From assembly GCA_964236695.1 (NCBI GenBank), contig CAXSFU010000003.1, positions 37,902-101,901 on the forward strand: a stretch of DNA of 64,000 bases, in the 5' to 3' direction. Under the pieces are notes generated by a model. The model was not told the DNA's origin and made no database searches. It worked only from the letters and a program-made list of their open reading frames with translations. Below, one piece after another: positions 7,849-17,144 of the stretch (position 1 is the stretch's first letter; the number at the start of each line of letters is the position of its first letter). This DNA is from CAXSEF01 sp964236695. Its GTDB lineage: Bacteria; Pseudomonadota; Alphaproteobacteria; Acetobacterales; Acetobacteraceae. A program made the translations under genes and the position numbers.

Positions 7849-10800
7849 CGTCACCGCCGCCCGCGACTCCGCTCCCGCCCCAGGGGCGCCCGTGCCGATC
7901 CGCGTGGTCGTGGTGACCATGGACAGCATCCTCGCCCGCACCGCCGAGTCCGCGGAGGCGGTGCTGCGCCGCGACCTGCCCGGCCTGGAGCTGCGCGTGC
8001 ACGCCGCCGACGAGTGGGGCCACGACGCCCAGGTGCTCCAGCGCTGCCTCGACGACATCGCGCGAGGTGACATCGTCGTCGCCACCATGCTGTTCCTCGA
8101 CGAGCACATCCGCGCCGTGCTGCCCGCGCTCGCCGCCCGCCGCGAGCACTGCGACGCCATGCTCGGCTGCCTGTCGGCGACCGAGGTGGTCAAGCTGACC
8201 CGTCTGGGCCGCTTCAGCATGGCCGGCGAGGCGACCGGCGCCATGGCGATGCTCAAGCGCCTGCGCGGCACCCGCAAGCCCGGCGCCCCGTCCTCCGGCC
8301 GCGACCAGATGCGGATGCTGCGCCGGCTGCCCAAGCTGCTGCGCTTCATCCCCGGCGCCGCCCAGGATGCGCGCGTCTACTTCCTGGCCCTGCAGTACTG
8401 GCTCGCCGGATCGGAAGCCAACCTGGTCGGCCTGGTCCGCATGCTGGTCGACCGCTACGCCGCCGGCCCCCGCCTGGCGCTCGCCGGCACGGTCAGGGCC
8501 GAGGCGCCGATCCACTACCCCGACACCGGCCTCTACCACCCCGCCGTCGCCGGCGGCATCGCCGCGCGCATCGCCGATCTGCCGCGCCCGAAGCTGTCGT
8601 CCGCCGGCGGGCGCGGCACTGTCGGCCTGCTGCTGATGCGCTCCTACGTGCTGGCCGGCAACGCCGCGCACTACGACGGCGTGATCGCGGCGATGGAGGC
8701 GCGCGGCCTGCGCGTCATCCCCGCCTTTGCCGCCGGCCTCGACTCCCGCCCCGCCATGGAGGAGTTCTTCTTTGAGGGTGGCGCCCCCACGATCGACGCC
8801 CTCGTCTCGCTCACCGGCTTCTCCCTCGTCGGCGGCCCCGCCTACAACGACGCCCGCGCCTCCGAGGAGATTCTCGCCCGTCTCGACGTCCCCTACCTCG
8901 CCGCCCACCCCGTCGAGTTCCAGACCCTGGAGCAGTGGGACGCCGACCCGCGCGGCCTGATGCCGGTGGAGGCCGCGATGATGGTCGCGATCCCAGAGCT
9001 GGACGGCGCGATCTGGCCGATGACCTTCGGCGGCCGCTCCACCGCCGAGGGCGCGCACGCCCGCCAGATGGCGTCCCACCCCGAGCGCGCCGCCACGCTC
9101 GCCGCGCGGGTGCACCGCCTCGTCACCCTGCGCCGCACCGAGCGCGCCGAGCGCCGCGTCGCCGTGGTGCTGTTCAACTTCCCCCCCAACGGCGGCAGCA
9201 CCGGCACCGCCGCCTACCTGTCGGTGTTCGAGTCCTTGCACCGCACCCTGATCGCCATGTCGGCCGCCGGCTACCGCGTCGAGGTCCCCGCCGGCGTCGA
9301 CGCCCTGCGCGCCCGCGTCCTGGGCGGCAACGCCGCGCAGCACGGCACCGACGCCAACGTCTGCGCCCGCATCCCCGCCGCAGACCACGTCAAGCGCGAG
9401 CCGCACCTGGCCGAGATCGAGCGCCAGTGGGGTCCGGCTCCCGGCCGCCAGAACAGCGACGGCACGGCGATCCAGATCCTCGGCGAGCAGTTCGGAAACG
9501 TGTTCGTCGGCATCCAGCCCGCCTTCGGCTACGAGGGCGACCCGATGCGCCTGCTGTTCGAGCACGGTTTCGCGCCGACCCACGCCTTCTCCGCCTTCTA
9601 CCGCTGGCTGCGCGAGGACTTCGCCGCCCACGCCGTGCTGCACTTCGGCACCCATGGCGCGCTGGAGTTCATGCCCGGCAAGCACGCCGGCATGTCCGCC
9701 GCCTGCTGGCCCGACCGCCTGATCGCAGACCTGCCCAACATCTATCTCTACGCCTGCAACAACCCGTCCGAGGGCGCGCTCGCCAAGCGCCGCACCGGCG
9801 CCACCCTGGTCAGCCATCTCACCCCCGCGCTCAGCGCCGCCGGCCTGTACCGCGGCCTGCTCGACCTGAAGTCCTCCATCGACCGCTGGCGCAGCCTGGA
9901 GCCCGGCGCCGACCCCGCCGGCCGCGCCTCGCTCGCTGGCCTGGTGCAGGCGCAGGCCGCCTGCGTCGAGCTGGCGCAGGCCGAGCCCCTGTGGGCCGAG
10001 GCCGACGCGGAGGCCACGATCGACCGCCTGCGCGCCGCCCTGCTCGACCTCGAATACACCCTGATCCCGCACGGCCTGCACGTCGTCGGCCGCCCGCCGG
10101 AAGCCGCCGCGCGCGCAGAGATGCTCGACGCCGCAGGCATCACCGACCCGGAGCGCCGCGCCGCGCTGGACGCCCTGCTCGCCACCGACCACGAGATCCC
10201 CGCGATCCTGCACGCCCTCGACGGCGGCTACACCCGCCCTGCGCCGGGCGGCGACCTGATCCGCACCCCCGAGATCATGCCGACCGGGCGCAACCTGCAC
10301 GGCCTCGACCCGTTCCGCATCCCCTCCGCCTTTGCCGTGCAGGACGGCGCCCGCCAGGCCGACCGCCTGCTCGCCCGCCACGCCGCCGACGGCCAGGGCC
10401 TGCCGGAGACGGTGGCGATGGTGCTGTGGGGCACGGACAACCTCAAGACCGAGGGCGGACCGATCGCCCAGGTGCTGTGGCTGCTCGGCGCCGAGCCGCG
10501 CCACGACAGCTACGGCCGCCTCGCCGGCGCGCGGCTCGTGCCCCTGGAGCGCCTCGGCCGCCCGCGCGTCGACGTCGTGGTCACCCTGTCCGGCATCTTC
10601 CGCGACCTGCTGCCGATGCAGACCCGCCTGCTCGCCGAGGCCGCACTCCTCGCAGCCAGCGCCGACGAGCCCGCCGAGATGAACCACGTCCGCCGCCACG
10701 CGCTCGCCTACATCGAGGCCAACGGCGGCGACATGGAGACCGCCGCCCTGCGCGTGTTCGGCAACGCAGAGGACGCGTACGGCGCCAACATCAACCAGCT

Positions 10801-11491
10801 CATCGACGCCGGCGGCTGGAACGACGAGGACGAGCTTGCCGAGGCCTTCGTCCGCCGCAAGGGTTTCGCCTACGGCGTCACCGGCCACGCCGTGCGCCAC
10901 GACAAGGTCCTCTCACACGTGCTGCGCGGCGTCGACGTCGCCTACCAGAACCTCGACTCCGTCGAGCTGGGCGTCACAACCGTCGACCACTACTTCGACA
11001 CCCTCGGCGGCATCGCCCGCGCCGCCCGCCGCGAGCGCAACGGCGTCGCGTCGAGCATCTACATCGGCGACCAGACCCGCGGCGACGGCCTGGTCCGCAC
11101 CCTCGCCGAGCAGGTGACGCTGGAGACCCGCACCCGCGCGCTGAACCCGAAGTGGTACGAGGCGCTGCTCGCCCACGGCACCGAGGGCGTGCGCCAGATC
11201 GAGGCGCAGGTCACCAACACGCTCGGCTGGTCGGCCACCACCGGCCAGGTCGCCCCCTGGATCTACGAGCAGCTCAGCGAGACCTTCATGCTGGAGCCGC
11301 AGATGCGCGAACGCCTCGCGGCCCTGAACCCGCAGGCCTCGGCCAAGATCGCCAACCGCCTGCTGGAAGCCTCCGAGCGCCGCTACTGGACCCCCGACCC
11401 CTCGGTGCTGGAGCGGCTGCGCCGTGCCGGCGAGGAGATCGAGGACCGCCTCGAAGGCATCGGCGCGTCCGCAATGGGAGTTGCCGCATGA
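7838..11491 (+). CDS. bchH: Magnesium chelatase subunit BchH
   Basis: The large porphyrin-binding subunit (1217 aa) that inserts Mg into protoporphyrin IX with BchI and BchD. The N-terminal cobN/Mg-chelatase domain starts IRVVVVTMDSI; later motifs include FHFGTHGALEFMPGKHAG-like (LHFGTHGALEF) and NTLGWSATTGQVAPWIYEQL near the C terminus. The ATG at 7838 lies inside the last codons of bchB and the stop overlaps the bchL start (ATGA), so translation of bchB-H-L is coupled. Confidence 0.97.
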   Translation: MPADVTAARDSAPAPGAPVPIRVVVVTMDSILARTAESAEAVLRRDLPGLELRVHAADEWGHDAQVLQRCLDDIARGDIVVATMLFLDEHIRAVLPALAARREHCDAMLGCLSATEVVKLTRLGRFSMAGEATGAMAMLKRLRGTRKPGAPSSGRDQMRMLRRLPKLLRFIPGAAQDARVYFLALQYWLAGSEANLVGLVRMLVDRYAAGPRLALAGTVRAEAPIHYPDTGLYHPAVAGGIAARIADLPRPKLSSAGGRGTVGLLLMRSYVLAGNAAHYDGVIAAMEARGLRVIPAFAAGLDSRPAMEEFFFEGGAPTIDALVSLTGFSLVGGPAYNDARASEEILARLDVPYLAAHPVEFQTLEQWDADPRGLMPVEAAMMVAIPELDGAIWPMTFGGRSTAEGAHARQMASHPERAATLAARVHRLVTLRRTERAERRVAVVLFNFPPNGGSTGTAAYLSVFESLHRTLIAMSAAGYRVEVPAGVDALRARVLGGNAAQHGTDANVCARIPAADHVKREPHLAEIERQWGPAPGRQNSDGTAIQILGEQFGNVFVGIQPAFGYEGDPMRLLFEHGFAPTHAFSAFYRWLREDFAAHAVLHFGTHGALEFMPGKHAGMSAACWPDRLIADLPNIYLYACNNPSEGALAKRRTGATLVSHLTPALSAAGLYRGLLDLKSSIDRWRSLEPGADPAGRASLAGLVQAQAACVELAQAEPLWAEADAEATIDRLRAALLDLEYTLIPHGLHVVGRPPEAAARAEMLDAAGITDPERRAALDALLATDHEIPAILHALDGGYTRPAPGGDLIRTPEIMPTGRNLHGLDPFRIPSAFAVQDGARQADRLLARHAADGQGLPETVAMVLWGTDNLKTEGGPIAQVLWLLGAEPRHDSYGRLAGARLVPLERLGRPRVDVVVTLSGIFRDLLPMQTRLLAEAALLAASADEPAEMNHVRRHALAYIEANGGDMETAALRVFGNAEDAYGANINQLIDAGGWNDEDELAEAFVRRKGFAYGVTGHAVRHDKVLSHVLRGVDVAYQNLDSVELGVTTVDHYFDTLGGIARAARRERNGVASSIYIGDQTRGDGLVRTLAEQVTLETRTRALNPKWYEALLAHGTEGVRQIEAQVTNTLGWSATTGQVAPWIYEQLSETFMLEPQMRERLAALNPQASAKIANRLLEASERRYWTPDPSVLERLRRAGEEIEDRLEGIGASAMGVAA

Positions 11492-12462
11492 CCATCGACG
11501 TGAAGCCCACGGCCCTGCTGCCCGCCGACCCCGCACCCGCCCGCCTGCGCGCCGCCGCCGGCTGCGGCACCTGCTCCAGCGCCGAGGCTCCCCCTCGCGG
11601 CGCGGACGGCGACGGCAGCGTCCAGGTCCGCATGGACGCCCCGCGCCGCTCCGGTTCCGCAAAGGTGTTCGCCGTCTACGGCAAGGGCGGCATCGGCAAG
11701 AGCACGACCTCGTCGAACCTGTCCCTCGCCTTCGCCCGCCAGGGCCACCGCGTGCTGCAGATCGGCTGCGACCCCAAGCACGACAGCACCTTCACCCTGA
11801 CCAAGCGCCTGATCCCCACCGTGATCGACGTGCTCGAGGGCGTGGACTTCCACCCGGAGGAGCTGCGCCCAGAGGACTTCGTGGTGCAGGGCACCGGCGG
11901 CGTGATGTGCATCGAGGCCGGCGGCCCGCCCGCCGGCACCGGCTGCGGCGGCTACGTCGTCGGCCAGACCGTGAAGCTGCTGCGCGAGCACCACCTGCTG
12001 GAGGACACCGACGTGGTGATCTTCGACGTGCTCGGCGACGTGGTGTGCGGCGGCTTCGCGGCTCCCCTGCAGCACGCCGACCAGGCGCTGATCGTCGCCG
12101 CCAACGACTTCGACTCCATCTTCGCGATGAACCGCATCGTCGCCGCCATCGAGGCCAAGGCGCGCAACTACGACGTCCGCCTCGGCGGCGTGATCGTCAA
12201 CCGCTCCTCTGGCACCGACCAGATCGACCGCTACAACGCCGCCACTGGCCTCTCCACCCTCGCGCACTTCCCCGACCTCGACGCCATCCGCCGCTCGCGC
12301 CTGAAGAAGTCCACCGTGTTCGAGATGGACCTGACGCCCGAGATCGAGTCCGTCCAGAACGAATACCTCCGCCTCGCCGCCACGCTCATGGCCGGCACGC
12401 CCAACCTGGAAAGCCGGGCGCTGAAGGACCGCGACATCTTCGACCTGCTGGGCTTCGAGTGA
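11488..12462 (+). CDS. bchL: Dark-operative protochlorophyllide reductase ATPase BchL
   Basis: NifH-like homodimeric ATPase that passes electrons to BchNB. P-loop GKGGIGKS at residues 65-72, switch regions, and two cluster-ligand Cys, C153 (GTGCGGY) and C187 (DVVCGGF), 34 residues apart as in the family. The 324-aa product has an N-terminal extension with GCGTCSS, somewhat longer than usual. ATG overlaps the bchH stop; TGATG links it to bchM. Confidence 0.97.
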   Translation: MTIDVKPTALLPADPAPARLRAAAGCGTCSSAEAPPRGADGDGSVQVRMDAPRRSGSAKVFAVYGKGGIGKSTTSSNLSLAFARQGHRVLQIGCDPKHDSTFTLTKRLIPTVIDVLEGVDFHPEELRPEDFVVQGTGGVMCIEAGGPPAGTGCGGYVVGQTVKLLREHHLLEDTDVVIFDVLGDVVCGGFAAPLQHADQALIVAANDFDSIFAMNRIVAAIEAKARNYDVRLGGVIVNRSSGTDQIDRYNAATGLSTLAHFPDLDAIRRSRLKKSTVFEMDLTPEIESVQNEYLRLAATLMAGTPNLESRALKDRDIFDLLGFE

Positions 12463-13178
12463 TGGCCGCCCTCGCGCACACCGAAGCCTACGAGCGCCGC
12501 CGCAGCCAGCTCGAGACCTACTTCGACCGCACCGCCGCCGCCAACTGGGCGCGCATGACCTCCGACGCCCCGCTCGGCCGCATCCGCGCCACCGTGCGCG
12601 CCGGCCGCACCCGGATGCGCGACACCCTGCTGTCCTGGCTGCCCGCCGACCTGCACGGCCGTCGCATCCTCGACGCCGGCTGCGGCACCGGCGCCCTCGC
12701 CGTCGAGCTGGCCCGCCGCGGCGCCGACGTGGTCGCCGTCGACCTCGCCGCCACCCTGCTCGACCTCGCCCGCGACCGCCTGCCCGCGAACCTGCCCGGC
12801 CGCGTCGAGTTCCTGCCCGGCGACATGCTGCATGCAGCATCCGGCCGCTTCGACCACGTCGTCGCCATGGACTCCCTGATCCACTACGCCGCCCCGGAGA
12901 TGGTCGACGCCCTGCGCACCCTCGCTGCCCAGGCAGAGCGCTCCGTGCTCGCCACCTTCGCCCCGCGCACCCCGGCGCTCAGCGTGATGCACGCCGCCGG
13001 CCGCCTGTTCCCCCGCGCCGACCGCGCCCCCGCCATCGAGCCGGTCTCCCCGCACGCCCTGTTCCGCCGCCTCGACGCCGAGCCCGCCCTGTCCGGCTGG
13101 CGCCGCGGCCGCACCGAGCGCGTCGCCGGCGGCTTCTACACGTCGCAGGCGCTCGAACTCCTGCAGGGTGCGGCGTGA
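12462..13178 (+). CDS. bchM: Mg-protoporphyrin IX O-methyltransferase BchM
   Basis: SAM-dependent methyltransferase that methylates the ring C propionate of Mg-protoporphyrin before AcsF closes ring E. SAM-binding motif ILDAGCGTGALAVELARRGA, then VDLAATLLDLAR and a C-terminal VSPHALFRRL...RVAGGFYTSQALELL as in BchM. 238 aa. The start ATG overlaps the bchL TGA; its own TGA is followed at once by a family-A repeat. Confidence 0.95.
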   Translation: MAALAHTEAYERRRSQLETYFDRTAAANWARMTSDAPLGRIRATVRAGRTRMRDTLLSWLPADLHGRRILDAGCGTGALAVELARRGADVVAVDLAATLLDLARDRLPANLPGRVEFLPGDMLHAASGRFDHVVAMDSLIHYAAPEMVDALRTLAAQAERSVLATFAPRTPALSVMHAAGRLFPRADRAPAIEPVSPHALFRRLDAEPALSGWRRGRTERVAGGFYTSQALELLQGAA

Positions 13179-13181
13179 TGC

Positions 13182-13315
13182 AAAGGCAAGGCTGGGCTCT
13201 GCCCAGACCCGCCAGGGGCGAGCCGCCCCTGGACCGGCTTGACTCAAGGGAAGCCGGTCCAGGGGGGCTCCCCCTGGCGGGGTCCAGGGGCAGAGCCCCT
13301 GGCCTTGCTTCCTCC
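13182..13315. repeat. Family-A repeat between bchM and lhaA
   Basis: AAGGCTGGGCTCTGCCCAGACCC at the left and GGTCCAGGGGCAGAGCCCCTGG at the right are near-inverted ends. No stop codon occurs in the lhaA frame, so the lhaA open frame runs back through the repeat to the bchM stop. Confidence 0.85.
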
Positions 13316-13318
13316 CCG

Positions 13319-14767
13319 GTGCGTGCCCCCACAACCTACGGCGAGGCCGTCACCCGCGGCTGGAACAGCGTCGGCACCCGCTACCTGCCGATCGCCGACG
13401 CCACCTCCGAGGAGCTGCCGCTCGCCCGCCTGCTGCGCCTGTCGCTGTTCCAGGTCTCCGTCGGCATGTCCGTCGCCCTCGTGGTCGGCACCCTGAACCG
13501 GGTGATGATCGTCGAGCTCGGCGTGTCCGCCCGACTGGTCGCGATCATGGTGGCGCTGCCGCTGGTGTTCGCCCCGGCCCGCGCCCTGATCGGCTTCCGC
13601 TCCGACACCCACGTCTCCGTGCTCGGCTGGCGCCGCGTGCCCTACCTGTGGATCGGCACCATGCTGCAGTTCGGCGGCCTGGCGATCATGCCGTTCGCCC
13701 TGCTGCTGCTGTCCGGCGACGGCGGCGGTCACGCGCCGCCCTGGGCCGGCCCGTTCGCCGCGGGGTGCGCCTTCCTGCTCACCGGCGCCGGCCTGCACAC
13801 GGTGCAGACCGTAGGCCTCGCCCTGGCCACCGACATCGCCCCGGAGCGCTCGCGCCCGCAGGTCGTGACCGTGCTGTGCATGATGCTGCTGGTCGGCGTG
13901 CTCGCCAGCTCCCTGGTGTTCGGCGTGCTGCTCGCCCGCTTCAGCGAGATGCGCCTGATCCAGGTGATCCAGGGCGCGGCCGTCGCCACCGTCCTGCTCA
14001 ACGGCTGCGCCCTGTGGAAGCAGGAGCCGCGCGCCGCCTCCGTGCCCCGCGACGGGTCCGCGGCCCCGCCCAGCTTCGCCGACGCCTGGCGCTCGCTGCG
14101 CCGCACCGCGCAGGCCCGCCGCCGCCTGTGGGCCGTCGGCCTCGGCACCGTGGCGTTCAGCCTGCAGGACGTGCTGCTGGAGCCGTACGGCGGCCAGGTG
14201 CTGGCACTCCCGGTCGCCGCCACTACCGCGCTCACCGCGCTGCTCGCCGCCGGCGGCCTGTGCGGCTTCGGCGTCGCGTTCCGCTGCCTCGGCCGCGGCA
14301 TGGACCGCTACCGGGTCGCGGCCATCGGCGCCCTGGTCGGGCTGGCCGCCTTCGCCGCGGTGACCTTCGCCGCGCCGATGCAGTCCGCGTCGCTGTTCGC
14401 GCTCGGCACAGCGCTGATCGGCGGCGGCGGCGCGCTGTTCGCGGTCGGCACCCTGTCCGGCGCGGTGGACGCCGCCGGCGGCGCCTCGGCGGGCCTGGCG
14501 CTCGGCACCTGGGGCGCGGTGCAGGCCTTCGCCGCGGGTGCGGCGATCGCGCTCGGCGGCCTGCTGCGCGACGGCGTCGCCACCCTGTCCGCCCATGGCG
14601 CGCTCGGCGACACGCTCACCGGCCCCGCGGTCGGCTACCAGGCGGTCTACGCCCTGGAGATCGCCCTGCTGTTCGCCACCCTGGTGGTGATCGGCCCTCT
14701 CGTTCGCTTCGGTTCAGCATCGCCCGCCGCCGCCTTCGGCCGCGCCGGGCTGACCATCGGCCCATAG
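13319..14767 (+). CDS. lhaA: LhaA/PucC-family light-harvesting assembly transporter
   Basis: Major-facilitator-fold membrane protein of the BCD family (LhaA/PucC) needed for LH1 assembly, perhaps by delivering bacteriochlorophyll. About twelve hydrophobic helices are visible, with the family motif FRSDTHVSVLGWRRVPYLWIG and QDVLLEPYGGQVL. The GTG at 13319 gives 482 aa, beginning just before YGEAVTRGWNSVGTRYLPIADA. A GTG/ATG at 13175/13178 would add about 48 repeat-encoded residues and is less likely. Located directly before puhA as in most purple bacteria. Confidence 0.92.
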   Translation: MRAPTTYGEAVTRGWNSVGTRYLPIADATSEELPLARLLRLSLFQVSVGMSVALVVGTLNRVMIVELGVSARLVAIMVALPLVFAPARALIGFRSDTHVSVLGWRRVPYLWIGTMLQFGGLAIMPFALLLLSGDGGGHAPPWAGPFAAGCAFLLTGAGLHTVQTVGLALATDIAPERSRPQVVTVLCMMLLVGVLASSLVFGVLLARFSEMRLIQVIQGAAVATVLLNGCALWKQEPRAASVPRDGSAAPPSFADAWRSLRRTAQARRRLWAVGLGTVAFSLQDVLLEPYGGQVLALPVAATTALTALLAAGGLCGFGVAFRCLGRGMDRYRVAAIGALVGLAAFAAVTFAAPMQSASLFALGTALIGGGGALFAVGTLSGAVDAAGGASAGLALGTWGAVQAFAAGAAIALGGLLRDGVATLSAHGALGDTLTGPAVGYQAVYALEIALLFATLVVIGPLVRFGSASPAAAFGRAGLTIGP

Positions 14768-14778
14768 GAGCGCGTGGC

Positions 14779-15567
14779 ATGCACACCGGCTTCACCGGAT
14801 ACGTCGACGTGGCTCAGGTGGCGCTCTACGCCTTCTGGGCGTTCTTCGCCGGCCTGATCCTCTACCTGCGACGCGAGGACAAGCGGGAAGGCTACCCGCT
14901 GGTGTCCGAGATCCTCGGCCACACCGACGAGGTGGTCTGCGAGGGCCTGCCGCCGACCCCGGTGCCCAAGGTGTTCCACCTGTTCCACGGCGACGTCATC
15001 GAGGCGCCCGGCTCGCTCTACCCGCCCCGCCCGCCCGAGGGCGCCCGCCCCGCCGCCACCTTCCCAGGCGCGCCGCTGGAGCCCACCGGCAACCCGCTGG
15101 TCGACGGCGTCGGCCCCGCCTCCTACGCCTGGCGCAAGGACGAGCCCGACCTCACCATCGACGGCGCGATCAAGATCGTGCCGCTGCGCGACGCCACCCA
15201 GTACAAGGTCCACCGCAGCTCCCCCGACCCGCGCGGCATGTCTGTGGTCGGCGCCGACGGCGAGGTCGCCGGCCTGTGCGTCGACCTGTGGATCGACGAG
15301 ATCGAGGAAGCGGTGCGCTACCTCGAGGTCGTCCTCGGCCTTCCCGGCTTCGAGGGCCAGCGCGTCCTGCTGCCCCAGCCGTTCATGCGCATCCGCCCGC
15401 GCACCCGCGCCATCGTGGTGCGCTCCATCCTCGCCGCCCAGTTCGCAGAGGTGCCGCGCACCCGCCACCCCGACCAGGTCACCCGCTTCGAGGAGGACAG
15501 GCTCGTCGCCTACTTCGGCGGCGGCGCGATGTACGCCACGCGCGCCCGACTGGGGCCGCTGCTGTGA
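14779..15567 (+). CDS. puhA: Photosynthetic reaction centre H subunit PuhA
   Basis: The H subunit caps the cytoplasmic side of the L/M core and tunes QB protonation. One N-terminal helix (VAQVALYAFWAFFAGLILYLRREDKREGYPL) and a beta-rich cytoplasmic domain with VPLRDATQYKVHRSSPDPRGM and GEVAGLCVDLWIDEIE are seen. 262 aa. Starts 11 bases after lhaA; its stop overlaps the puhB GTG. Confidence 0.97.
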   Translation: MHTGFTGYVDVAQVALYAFWAFFAGLILYLRREDKREGYPLVSEILGHTDEVVCEGLPPTPVPKVFHLFHGDVIEAPGSLYPPRPPEGARPAATFPGAPLEPTGNPLVDGVGPASYAWRKDEPDLTIDGAIKIVPLRDATQYKVHRSSPDPRGMSVVGADGEVAGLCVDLWIDEIEEAVRYLEVVLGLPGFEGQRVLLPQPFMRIRPRTRAIVVRSILAAQFAEVPRTRHPDQVTRFEEDRLVAYFGGGAMYATRARLGPLL

Positions 15568-16235
15568 GCGCGCGCATGTCCGCCGCCACCGGCAAGCTGC
15601 GCGTCGTCCGCCAGCGCCCCCGCGACCCCGCCCGCCTGCGCGCCGGCGAGAGCACGCCGCCGCACGGCCTGCCCGCCCCGCTGCCCGCCGGCGAGACAAT
15701 GCTCTGGCAGGGCGCGCCGTCCTGGCGCGGCGTGGCCCGCCGGGTGCTGCACGTCCGCACCCTGGCGTTCTACTTCGCCGCCCTCGCAGCGATCGGCCTC
15801 GCGCGCGCGCTGCTGCTCGACACGCCCGCGATGTGGTTCTCGCTCGCCGTCCTGATGGTGCTGGGCAGCGTCGCCGTCGCCCTGCTCTGCGCCTTCGCCG
15901 TGATGGTCGCGCGCACCAGCGTCTACACCCTGACCGACCGGCGCATCGTGCTGCGCATCGGCGTGGCACTCGGCGGCAGCATCAACCTGCCGTTCCGCTC
16001 CATCGAGTCCGCCGACCTGCGCCTCTACCCCGACGGCAGCGGCGACATCGCCCTGCTGCTCGACGGCCAGACCCGCATCGGCATGAACACCCTGTGGCCG
16101 CACGTGCGGCCCTGGCACACCCGGCGCGTGCAGCCGATGCTGCGCGCCGTCCCGGACGCCGCCCGCGTGGCGCGGCTGCTCGCAGACGCGCTGGCGGCCA
16201 CGGCGGCGCCGGCGGTGCTGATGGCGGCGGAGTGA
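15564..16235 (+). CDS. puhB: Reaction-centre assembly protein PuhB
   Basis: Membrane protein that assists reaction-centre assembly. A PH-like domain is indicated by LPAGETMLWQGAPSWRGVARRVLHVR, two helices (LAFYFAALAAIGLAR; SLAVLMVLGSVAVALL) and YTLTDRRIVLRIGVALGGSINLPF. GTG 15564 overlaps the puhA stop; an ATG four codons downstream (15576) is an alternative. 223 aa. Confidence 0.92.
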   Translation: MSARMSAATGKLRVVRQRPRDPARLRAGESTPPHGLPAPLPAGETMLWQGAPSWRGVARRVLHVRTLAFYFAALAAIGLARALLLDTPAMWFSLAVLMVLGSVAVALLCAFAVMVARTSVYTLTDRRIVLRIGVALGGSINLPFRSIESADLRLYPDGSGDIALLLDGQTRIGMNTLWPHVRPWHTRRVQPMLRAVPDAARVARLLADALAATAAPAVLMAAE

Positions 16236-16368
16236 GGAAGCAGGCAAGGCCAGGGCTCTGCCCTGGACCCGCCAGGGGCAGCGCCCCTGGACCGGCTTCC
16301 CTTGAGTCATGGGTGTCCAGAGGCCCCTGGCCCTTGGCGGGTCTGGGCAGAGCCCAGCCTTGCTTCCT
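16236..16368. repeat. Family-A repeat between puhB and puhC
   Basis: Begins GAAGCAGGCAAGGCCAGGGC and ends GAGCCCAGCCTTGCTTC. Separates genes that are usually contiguous or overlapping. Confidence 0.85.
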
Positions 16369-16386
16369 CCCCGGAGTCCTCCCCCC

Positions 16387-16857
16387 ATGAGCGCCACCTT
16401 CGACCGCAGCCTCTCCGGCACTCCCCGCCGCCACCCGCGCCGCCTGCCCTGGCCGCCGCGGATCGCGCTGGCCCTGGTCGCGCTGATCGGCCTGGTCGCC
16501 GTGCTGCCGACCGGGCGCGAGGCGCCGGTGCGCGTGCTCTCTGCCCGCTCGCTCCGCGTGGAAGCCGCCGACGACGGCCGCGTGGTGCTGCGCGACGCCG
16601 ACACCGGCGCGCTCGCCGCGACCATCCCGGCCGGCGGCGAAAGCTTCGTGCGCGGCATCCTGCACGGCACCGCGGTCAGCCGCCGCCTGTACGGCGTCGA
16701 CCCGCTGCTGCCTTACCGGTTGACGGCGCTGTCCGATGGCAGGCTCACTCTGGCCGACGACGCCACGCACACCACCATCGACCTGGTCTCGTTCGGCCCC
16801 ACCAACGCCCGCAGCTTCGCGGTCCTGCTCGACGCGCCCGCCCAGGAGGCACGATGA
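16387..16857 (+). CDS. puhC: Photosynthetic complex assembly protein PuhC
   Basis: PuhC supports RC/LH1 assembly. The 156-aa product has one membrane helix near the N terminus (IALALVALIGLVAVLP) and a periplasmic domain ending in GRLTLADDATHTTIDLVSFGPTNARSF, which matches the family pattern. ATG 16387 follows the repeat; the stop overlaps the next ATG (ATGA). Confidence 0.88.
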   Translation: MSATFDRSLSGTPRRHPRRLPWPPRIALALVALIGLVAVLPTGREAPVRVLSARSLRVEAADDGRVVLRDADTGALAATIPAGGESFVRGILHGTAVSRRLYGVDPLLPYRLTALSDGRLTLADDATHTTIDLVSFGPTNARSFAVLLDAPAQEAR

Positions 16858-17144
16858 CCCGACACGCCCGCGAGGTGCAGGCCCGCTGCATCGTCGAGAT
16901 CGAGCAGACCCCGGACAGCTTCCACGCCTTTTCCGTCCCGCTCGACGTCGCGGTCGAGCCCGGCGATGAGGTGCTGATCCACGACGCGCCGACGGGCGTC
17001 GCCTGGAACGAGAGCCTGTCGCGCGAATGCCGCATCACCGTGCGCCGCGCCGGCCCGCTCCGCCGCGCCTGGACCCGGGCGAGCGGGGTGTTCGCCATCA
17101 CCGAGCTGTACGAGGTCGGCTTCGAGCCGGGAGAGCACGCATGA
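16854..17144 (+). CDS. Small conserved protein between puhC and acsF
   Basis: A 96-residue soluble protein, overlapping puhC by 4 bases and acsF by 4 bases, so clearly part of the puh-acsF operon. It starts MTRHAREVQARCIVEIEQTP and has VEPGDEVLIHDAPTGVAWNESLSRECRITVRRAGPL and ends in FAITELYEVGFEPGE. Unnamed genes of this size are known at this place in several alphaproteobacterial photosynthesis clusters. I do not know its function; a role with AcsF or in reaction-centre assembly is suggested only by position. Confidence 0.85.
   Translation: MTRHAREVQARCIVEIEQTPDSFHAFSVPLDVAVEPGDEVLIHDAPTGVAWNESLSRECRITVRRAGPLRRAWTRASGVFAITELYEVGFEPGEHA

Noticed and set aside
7529..10900. Open frame of over 1100 codons on the minus strand opposite bchH.
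   Set aside because: It mirrors the high-GC codon bias of bchH, has no family motifs and no plausible start; a shadow frame.
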